Part shown: piece after piece, positions 55,869 to 64,000 of the stretch
How positions within the stretch are numbered: position 1 is the stretch's first letter
Layout: every line of letters begins with the position of its first letter
Source of the DNA: Nitrosomonadales bacterium
Lineage (GTDB): Bacteria > Pseudomonadota > Gammaproteobacteria > Burkholderiales > Gallionellaceae
Assembly: GCA_016218415.1 (NCBI GenBank)
Contig: JACRED010000013.1
Span: forward strand, 1-64,000
Length of the DNA: 64,000 nt
Direction: 5' to 3'
Notes under the pieces: generated by a model
The model's input: only the letters and a program-made list of their open reading frames with translations
Told to the model about the DNA's origin: nothing
The model's database searches: none
Position numbers and translations under genes: made by a program

Positions 55869-57386
55869 ATGAATGGATATTTGAAACGCATCCTCAATGC
55901 GAAGGTATATGACGTTGCGATAGAAACGCCGCTGGAGCACGCACCCAACCTGTCGGCGCGCACAGGCAACACCATCCTGTTCAAGCGGGAAGACATGCAG
56001 CCGGTGTTCTCCTTCAAGCTGCGCGGCGCATACAACAAGATGGCGCAGCTGTCCCCCGGGCAACTCAAGCGCGGCGTGATCGCCGCCTCGGCGGGGAACC
56101 ACGCGCAGGGCGTGGCGCTGTCGGCTCAGAAGCTGCGCTGCAAGGCAATCATCGTGATGCCGACCACCACGCCGCAGGTCAAGATCGACGCGGTCAGGCA
56201 TTTCGGCCAGCGCGCGGTGGAGATCGTGCTGCACGGCGACAGCTACAGCGACGCCTGCAGCCATGCGTACGAACTCGAGAAAGAAAAGCAGCTTACTTTC
56301 GTGCATCCGTTCGACGATCCAGACGTGATCGCCGGGCAGGGCACGATCGGGATGGAGATATTGCGCCAGCATCAGGCGCCGATCCACGCGATCTTCTGCG
56401 CCATCGGCGGCGGCGGGCTGATCGCGGGCGTGGCCGCCTACGTCAAGCAGGTGCGGCCCGACATCAGGGTCATCGGCGTGCAGACCACCGACTCGGATGC
56501 GATGTACCGCTCGCTCAAGGCGAAGAAGCGCGTTACGCTCAACGATGTCGGCCTGTTTTCGGACGGCACGGCGGTCAAGCTCGCCGGAGAAGAGACTTTC
56601 CGCGTGTGCAAACAATATGTGGATGAAGTGGTGCTGGTGGATACCGATGCCGTGTGCGCCGCGATCAAGGACGTGTTCCAGGACACGCGTTCCATCCTCG
56701 AACCCGCAGGCGCGCTGGCGATTGCGGGCGCGAAGCTTTACGCGGAACGCGAACAGCTCAGGGGCGAGACGATGGTCACCGTATGCAGCGGCGCAAACAT
56801 GAATTTCGACCGTCTGCGCTTCGTCGCCGAACGCGCCGAGATCGGCGAAAAGCGCGAAGCGATCCTCGCGGTCACGATCCCGGAGACGCCGGGCAGCTTC
56901 CGCAAGTTCTGCGCACTGCTCGGCAAGCGCAACATCACCGAATTCAACTACCGCTATGCCGACCCGAAAGCGGCCCAGGTGTTCGTCGGTATCCAGGTGC
57001 GCAACCAGTCGGAGACTGCCGAACTGGTGGGAAAATTGCAGCGCGGCAAGTTGCCGACACTGGACCTTTCGGACAACGAGATGGCCAAATTGCACCTGCG
57101 CCATCTGGTTGGCGGGCATGCGCCGGAAGTCAAAGACGAAATCCTGTTCCGTTTCGAATTTCCGGAACGCCCCGGCGCGCTGATGAATTTCCTCGACAGC
57201 ATGAACCATAACTGGAACATCAGCCTGTTCCATTACCGCAACCACGGCGCCGACTATGGTCGCGTGCTGGTCGGCATGCAAGTCCCGCACCGCGATAAAA
57301 AGGCGCTCAAGACCTTCCTTGACACGCTGGGCTACCGCTATTGGGACGAAAGCGGAAATCCGGCATACCGGCTGTTTTTGGGGTAG
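55869..57386 (+). CDS. ilvA: Threonine ammonia-lyase, biosynthetic
   Basis: The 505-residue PLP enzyme has the Schiff-base lysine in VFSFKLRGAYNKM (K50), SAGNHAQGVALSA, the phosphate loop CAIGGGGLIAGV and two ACT-like regulatory domains at the C-terminus (near ETPGSFRKFCALLGKRNITEFNYR and ERPGALMNFLDSM). It deaminates threonine to 2-oxobutanoate and is inhibited by isoleucine through the C-terminal domains. The released imine is a RidA substrate. Confidence 0.95.
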   Translation: MNGYLKRILNAKVYDVAIETPLEHAPNLSARTGNTILFKREDMQPVFSFKLRGAYNKMAQLSPGQLKRGVIAASAGNHAQGVALSAQKLRCKAIIVMPTTTPQVKIDAVRHFGQRAVEIVLHGDSYSDACSHAYELEKEKQLTFVHPFDDPDVIAGQGTIGMEILRQHQAPIHAIFCAIGGGGLIAGVAAYVKQVRPDIRVIGVQTTDSDAMYRSLKAKKRVTLNDVGLFSDGTAVKLAGEETFRVCKQYVDEVVLVDTDAVCAAIKDVFQDTRSILEPAGALAIAGAKLYAEREQLRGETMVTVCSGANMNFDRLRFVAERAEIGEKREAILAVTIPETPGSFRKFCALLGKRNITEFNYRYADPKAAQVFVGIQVRNQSETAELVGKLQRGKLPTLDLSDNEMAKLHLRHLVGGHAPEVKDEILFRFEFPERPGALMNFLDSMNHNWNISLFHYRNHGADYGRVLVGMQVPHRDKKALKTFLDTLGYRYWDESGNPAYRLFLG

Positions 57387-57471
57387 GCGGAATCGACATA
57401 ATTCGCCTTGCATGACGAGAATTGAGGAAAGATGTTGAAAATTGACGGCATCTTAACAAGAGGGCGTCGCA

Positions 57472-58074
57472 GTGGAAGATATCCAAGCTAGGAAGCAGGC
57501 GCTCAGGCAAAGTATAATCGCCGCCCGCGAAAAGTTGCCAGACACGGAGCGCTTGCGTCTAAGCCGCATGGTTATTGAAAGAACGCGTGCTTTGCCTGCC
57601 TACCATCAGGCGCGGACAGTGTTGGGATATCTGAATTTCGGGGCGGAATTTGCCGCGGAAGGCTGGGTGCGGCAGGCTTTGACCGATGGCAAGCAGGTGT
57701 TGCTGCCGCACGTGAATCGTGCCGGCAAACATCTGGATTTATATCGGGTGCGGGATCTGCGGCAGGATGTGGCGCCCGGTTCGTGGGGCATACGCGAGCC
57801 GATTGTGGAGCGCTGCGACAGGTTCGATGCGCTGGGTAAGCTGGATTTTGTATTGTTGCCCGGGGTGGCGTTCACCCGCGCGGGTGAGCGGCTGGGTTAC
57901 GGCGGCGGCTATTACGACAAATTGCTGGCGCGTATGCCGCACCAGCCGGTTTTGGTCGCCGGGGCGTTTGCGATGCAAGTGGTGGCGGATATCCCCCAAG
58001 AGAGCACTGACCGCAAAGTGGAATGGTTGGTGACAGAAAATGAAACGATACGTTGTACATTAGGAAGAGAGTAA
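57472..58074 (+). CDS. fau: 5-formyltetrahydrofolate cyclo-ligase
   Basis: The 200-residue protein matches MTHFS/YgfA: KQALRQSIIAAREKL near the start, then LGYLNFGAEF, GSWGIREP, LLPGVAFTRAGERLGYGGGYYDKLL, the ATP-loop motif. It salvages 5-formyl-THF. The start is GTG at 57472. No zapA or 6S RNA partner is adjacent as in enterics. Stops 3 bp before aceE. Confidence 0.9.
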   Translation: MEDIQARKQALRQSIIAAREKLPDTERLRLSRMVIERTRALPAYHQARTVLGYLNFGAEFAAEGWVRQALTDGKQVLLPHVNRAGKHLDLYRVRDLRQDVAPGSWGIREPIVERCDRFDALGKLDFVLLPGVAFTRAGERLGYGGGYYDKLLARMPHQPVLVAGAFAMQVVADIPQESTDRKVEWLVTENETIRCTLGRE

Positions 58075-58077
58075 GAG

Positions 58078-60744
<2,667 letters not shown>

Positions 60745-60760
60745 GCGCGAGGAGAACAGC

Positions 60761-62044
60761 GTGGCAGATGTGAAAAAAGTATTGGTGCCGGACATCGGCG
60801 ATTACAAGGATGTTGAGGTCATCGAGGTCGCCGTCAAGGCGGGCGACAGCGTGAAGGCCGATCAGACGCTCATTACACTGGAGACCGACAAGGCGACCAT
60901 GGACGTGCCCGCGCCGTTCGACGGCGTGGTGAAAGAGGTCAAGGTCAAGGCGGGCGACAAGGTGTCCGAAGGTATGCTGATCGTCACGATGGCCGGTGGC
61001 GGCGCGGCAGCTGCCCAGGTTGCGCCTGCACCCGCAACTTCCGCCGCCGCTCCCGCACCAGCTGCATCCGCGCCCGCAGCCAAACCTGTCCCGGCGGCAG
61101 CGCCCGTTGCGAGCGCTCCTGCTGCGGCCTCTTCCGCGAGCAGCACTCACGCCAGTCCGTCCATCCGGCGTTTTGCGCGCGAACTGGGCGTGAATCTGGC
61201 TCAGGTCAAAGGCAGCGGTGAAAAAGGCCGGGTTACCAGGGACGATGTGCAGAACTATGTCAAGCAGTCGCTGGCGCAACCGCGCGGTGCTGCAGGTGGC
61301 AACGGACTGCAAGTGCTGGCAGCGCCGGTGGTGGATTTTGCCAAATTTGGCACCATCGAGACCAAACCGTTGTCGCGCATCAAGAAGATCTCCGGCGCGA
61401 ATCTGCACCGCAACTGGGTGACCATCCCGCACGTGACGCAATTCGACGAGGCAGACATCACCGAGATGGAGGCGTTCCGCAAGGAACTCAACACCGAATA
61501 CGCCAAGCAGAACATCAAGATCACGCCGCTGGCTTTCATGCTCAAGGCGGTCGTGGTCGCATTGCAGCAGTTCCCGGAATTCAACGCCTCGCTGGACGCC
61601 AGCGGCGAGAACCTGGTGCTGAAAAAATATTTCCATATCGGCGTGGCGGTGGATACGCCGAACGGACTGATGGTGCCGGTGCTGCGCGACGTGGACAAGA
61701 AAGGCATCGTGCAACTCGCGAAAGAGCTGGGCGAGATCAGCGCCAAGGCGCGCGATCTGAAGATCACCGCCGCCGACATGCAGGGCGGCTGCTTCTCGAT
61801 TTCCAGTCTGGGCGGCATCGGTGGAACGGCATTCACGCCCATCATCAACGCGCCGGAAGTGGCGATACTCGGCGTATCCAAGGCCAGCATCAAGCCCATG
61901 CATCAGGACGATACCTTCGTCGCCAAACTGATGTTGCCGCTGTCGTTGTCCTATGACCATCGCGTGATCGACGGCGCGGCGGCGGCACGCTTTATCGTGT
62001 TCCTCTCGCAAACGCTGTCGGATGTCCGCCGGCTGGCCTTGTAA
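60761..62044 (+). CDS. aceF: Pyruvate dehydrogenase E2 (dihydrolipoyllysine acetyltransferase)
   Basis: The 427-residue protein starts at a GTG with GAGGAG upstream. It has one lipoyl domain ([11 protein letters not shown]44), an Ala/Pro-rich linker (about 85-130), an E3/E1-binding domain ([32 protein letters not shown]) and the acyltransferase core with the DHRVIDG catalytic His. E. coli has three lipoyl domains; one is normal in many other bacteria. No lpd gene follows; nadD is next. Confidence 0.95.
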   Translation: MADVKKVLVPDIGDYKDVEVIEVAVKAGDSVKADQTLITLETDKATMDVPAPFDGVVKEVKVKAGDKVSEGMLIVTMAGGGAAAAQVAPAPATSAAAPAPAASAPAAKPVPAAAPVASAPAAASSASSTHASPSIRRFARELGVNLAQVKGSGEKGRVTRDDVQNYVKQSLAQPRGAAGGNGLQVLAAPVVDFAKFGTIETKPLSRIKKISGANLHRNWVTIPHVTQFDEADITEMEAFRKELNTEYAKQNIKITPLAFMLKAVVVALQQFPEFNASLDASGENLVLKKYFHIGVAVDTPNGLMVPVLRDVDKKGIVQLAKELGEISAKARDLKITAADMQGGCFSISSLGGIGGTAFTPIINAPEVAILGVSKASIKPMHQDDTFVAKLMLPLSLSYDHRVIDGAAAARFIVFLSQTLSDVRRLAL

Positions 62045-62047
62045 TCA

Positions 62048-62719
62048 GTGAGCGATAAAGTTACCGGGATTCCTGTCGGAATATTGGGCGGGACATTCGA
62101 CCCTATCCATTACGGCCATCTGCGCCTTGCCGAGGAAATGCTCGAGCTGGCCAATCTGAAGCAGATACGTTTCATCCCCACCGGCACGCCGCCGCATCGC
62201 GATGCGCCGCAGGTATCCGCGCGGCACCGCAGCGCGATGGTGAAGCTGGCTATCGCCGGCCAATCCGCGTTCATGCTGGACGAACGGGAAGTGCATCGCG
62301 CTGCGCCCTGCTATAGCGTGGATACCCTGAGCGAATTGCGCGCCGAGCTGGGCGCTGTGCAACCGCTATGCCTGCTGATGGGCGGGGATGCGTTCCTGCA
62401 ATTGCACACCTGGCACGAGTGGGGGCGATTGTTCGAGCTGGCGCACATCGTGGTGGGATATCGGCCCGGCTTCACACTGGAGGAGCGCATACACACCGCC
62501 ACGACGGAATTGCGCCGGCAATATCAAAAACGGCGCTGCAATGTCGCTGCCTTGTCGCAACAACCTTGCGGCGGTATCGTCGAACTGGCGATACCCAAAC
62601 TGGAAATCTCCGCGACGCTGATCCGTGCCCGCGTGGCGGAAAATCGCAGCATACGTTATCTGCTACCCGACGCGGTGGCCGGTTATATTCATCAACATCA
62701 CCTGTACACACCATGCTAA
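62048..62719 (+). CDS. nadD: Nicotinate-nucleotide adenylyltransferase
   Basis: The 223-residue protein starts at GTG 62048 and has GGTFDPIHYGHLRLAE (HxGH active site), FIPTGTPPHR, YSVDTLSELR and the C-terminal ISATLIRARVAENRSIRYLLPDAVAGYI. It makes deamido-NAD from nicotinate mononucleotide. 3 bp after aceF, and overlaps rsfS by 7 bp. Confidence 0.94.
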   Translation: MSDKVTGIPVGILGGTFDPIHYGHLRLAEEMLELANLKQIRFIPTGTPPHRDAPQVSARHRSAMVKLAIAGQSAFMLDEREVHRAAPCYSVDTLSELRAELGAVQPLCLLMGGDAFLQLHTWHEWGRLFELAHIVVGYRPGFTLEERIHTATTELRRQYQKRRCNVAALSQQPCGGIVELAIPKLEISATLIRARVAENRSIRYLLPDAVAGYIHQHHLYTPC

Positions 62720-63072
62720 CTACCGAAGAAAAAACCCAGGCCGTCGTTGCCGCGCTGGAAGATGTCAAAGCCGCCAACATCACCGTGATCGACACCGCCA
62801 AACTCAGCACGATGTTCGAGCGCATGGTCATCGCCAGCGCCCAATCCACCCGCCAGACCAAGGCGCTGGCCGACAATGTCGTGGCCAAGCTCAAGGAACG
62901 CGGCGAGCAGATATACGGCCGCGAGGGCGAGGACAGCGGAGAATGGATACTGGTGGATCTGGGCGAGGTGCTGGTGCATATCATGCAACCCGCCGTCCGC
63001 GATTACTACAACCTCGAAGAGCTGTGGAGCAGGGCGCAGGCGGCACGGCCCAAGCTGGCGCCGAATCCGTAG
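62713..63072 (+). CDS. rsfS: Ribosome silencing factor
   Basis: The 119-residue protein starts at ATG 62713, overlapping the nadD stop. [43 protein letters not shown] and [34 protein letters not shown] match RsfS/YbeB, which binds L14 and blocks subunit joining in starvation. Confidence 0.94.
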   Translation: MLTTEEKTQAVVAALEDVKAANITVIDTAKLSTMFERMVIASAQSTRQTKALADNVVAKLKERGEQIYGREGEDSGEWILVDLGEVLVHIMQPAVRDYYNLEELWSRAQAARPKLAPNP

Positions 63073-63096
63073 GGGCACGGTGCGCCGTGCCCCTAC
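63069..63096. repeat. GTAGGGGCACGG palindrome between rsfS and rlmH
   Basis: GTAGGGGCACGG (63069-63080), loop TGCG, CCGTGCCCCTAC (63085-63096), perfect arms. It overlaps the last bases of rsfS, including its TAG stop. Confidence 0.92.
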
Positions 63097-63106
63097 CGCG
63101 GATATC

Positions 63107-63577
63107 ATGAAACTCATGATCGTATCGGTCGGCCACAAAATGCCGGACTGGATCACGGCGGGTTTCAACGAATACGCCAAGCGCATGCCGCGCGAGGCGC
63201 AGATCGTGCTGATGGAGATCAAGCCGGAGCCGCGCACCACCGGCAAGACCACCGCGCAGATCATGGAAGCCGAGGCGCAGCGCATATTTTCCGCGCTGCC
63301 GCAAAACTGTCTGCGCATCGCGCTGGACGAGCGCGGCGCGCAGCCGACCACGAAGCAGCTTTCCGCACAGTTGGAGGACTGGATGCAGGGTGGGCGCGAT
63401 GTCGCGTTCATTGTCGGCGGAGCGGACGGTTTGCACGACACGGTGAAACAGGCCGCGCAGCAACTGCTGGCCCTGTCCACGCTCACTTTGCCGCACGCTT
63501 TTGTGCGGGTGCTGCTCGCCGAACAGTTGTATCGTGCGCACAGCTTGATGCACAATCATCCTTATCACAGGGAATAG
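63107..63577 (+). CDS. rlmH: 23S rRNA m3Psi1915 methyltransferase
   Basis: The 156-residue SPOUT methyltransferase has [63 protein letters not shown] and [29 protein letters not shown]. It methylates pseudouridine 1915 of 23S rRNA. The usual nadD-rsfS-rlmH-maf order is kept, interrupted only by repeats. Confidence 0.95.
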   Translation: MKLMIVSVGHKMPDWITAGFNEYAKRMPREAQIVLMEIKPEPRTTGKTTAQIMEAEAQRIFSALPQNCLRIALDERGAQPTTKQLSAQLEDWMQGGRDVAFIVGGADGLHDTVKQAAQQLLALSTLTLPHAFVRVLLAEQLYRAHSLMHNHPYHRE

Positions 63578-63616
63578 GACATGTGGAGTGGTAAGTGGAT
63601 CGGCGCATTGCACCTC

Positions 63617-63653
63617 AGTGGCAAGTGGGGAAACCCACTCCCCGCTTGCCACT
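63617..63653. repeat. Palindromic repeat between rlmH and maf
   Basis: AGTGGCAAGTGGGG (63617-63630) and CCCCGCTTGCCACT (63640-63653), one mismatch, 9-nt loop. A further AGTGG-rich flank precedes it. Confidence 0.85.
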
Positions 63654-63675
63654 TTCCACTTCCGGAATATTAGTT

Positions 63676-64000
63676 ATGCGAATTATCCAGCCGCGCATTT
63701 ATCTTGCCTCGCAGAGCCCGCGCCGTCGCGAACTGCTGAAACAGATCGGGGTCAATTTCGAGATGTTGCTGATGCGTTCCGATCCGCGCCGCAACATCGA
63801 TGTGGATGAAACGCCGGTTGCCGACGAGCAGCCGGACAGCTATGTGCGGCGCGTTTGCCAGGCAAAGGCGGAGGCGGGGTACGCCGTACTCAAGCTACGC
63901 AACCTGCCGCCCTTCCCCGTGCTGGCCGCCGACACCACCGTCACGATGGACGGGAAAATTTTCGGCAAACCGGACAATACCGAACAGGCAGCGGCGATGC
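63676..64000 (+). CDS. maf: Maf nucleotide pyrophosphatase, N-terminal part
   Basis: The frame starts MRIIQPRIYLASQSPRRRELL and continues with VLAADTTVTMDGKIFGKP to the right edge, so the C-terminus is missing. SQSPRRRELL and the DTTV block are Maf signatures. Maf proteins hydrolyse non-standard or specific nucleoside triphosphates. Confidence 0.93.
   Translation, partial: MRIIQPRIYLASQSPRRRELLKQIGVNFEMLLMRSDPRRNIDVDETPVADEQPDSYVRRVCQAKAEAGYAVLKLRNLPPFPVLAADTTVTMDGKIFGKPDNTEQAAAM

Noticed and set aside
57387-57471. Looked for a 6S RNA gene beside the 5-FTHF cyclo-ligase, as in enterics.
   Set aside because: The gap is only 85 bp and shows no suitable structure.

Overview
The window reads as chromosome of a GC-rich betaproteobacterium, most likely Nitrosomonadales/Gallionellaceae-like. 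This is inferred from protein character and from gene strings typical of that class: dusB-fis-purH-purD, nadD-rsfS-rlmH-maf and aceE-aceF. I ran no database search. Coding density is high, many genes overlap by 4 bp, and no rRNA or tRNA gene was recognised.

Layout. 1-265 is the lysine/alanine-rich tail of a histone H1-like protein, followed by a terminator and a structured 0.5 kb gap. pabB and a pirin follow (825-2851). 2999-12749 is an aryl-polyene/xanthomonadin-like locus made of two convergent arms. The plus arm has a flavin halogenase-like oxidoreductase, a chorismatase, a MipA/OmpV protein, an acyltransferase and a GT2. The minus arm has a ketosynthase, chain-length factor, dehydratase and ketoreductase, with a divergent methyltransferase. 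An AT-rich orphan gene sits where the arms meet. 12840-24483 is mostly housekeeping (pgm, ridA, recG, ubiA), plus a leucine-rich-repeat protein kinase, a FabMG-like protein, small DNA-binding proteins, a pseudouridine-synthase relative with an altered catalytic site and a CFA-synthase-like methyltransferase. 24489-28663 is a peroxide-response module: DUF3501, CCG-type Fe-S oxidoreductase and rubrerythrin, divergent from oxyR. A P-type ATPase comes next, then a polyamine-type binding protein overlapping a membrane diguanylate cyclase (NspS/MbaA-like), an antiporter, grxD, hemF and tsaC.

38039-47368 is a defence island. A type I restriction-modification operon (hsdM-hsdS-hsdR) has Kiwa (kwaA-kwaB) and a MntA-HepT toxin-antitoxin pair packed between hsdS and hsdR, and a Fic protein upstream. 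A truncated second copy of the hsdR 5' end lies between kwaB and mntA and marks an insertion event. The island separates purD from tsaC-hemF. After it come purD, purH, fis, dusB, a UbiH-type hydroxylase, dsbC, mltA, apaG, ilvA, 5-FTHF cyclo-ligase, aceE, aceF, nadD, rsfS, rlmH and the start of maf.

A second theme is small palindromic repeats of several families. They lie between genes and also inside coding sequence: recG, the ubiH-type gene, the 5' end of mltA and the plsC/GT2 junction. A 7-bp tandem repeat lies inside aceE.
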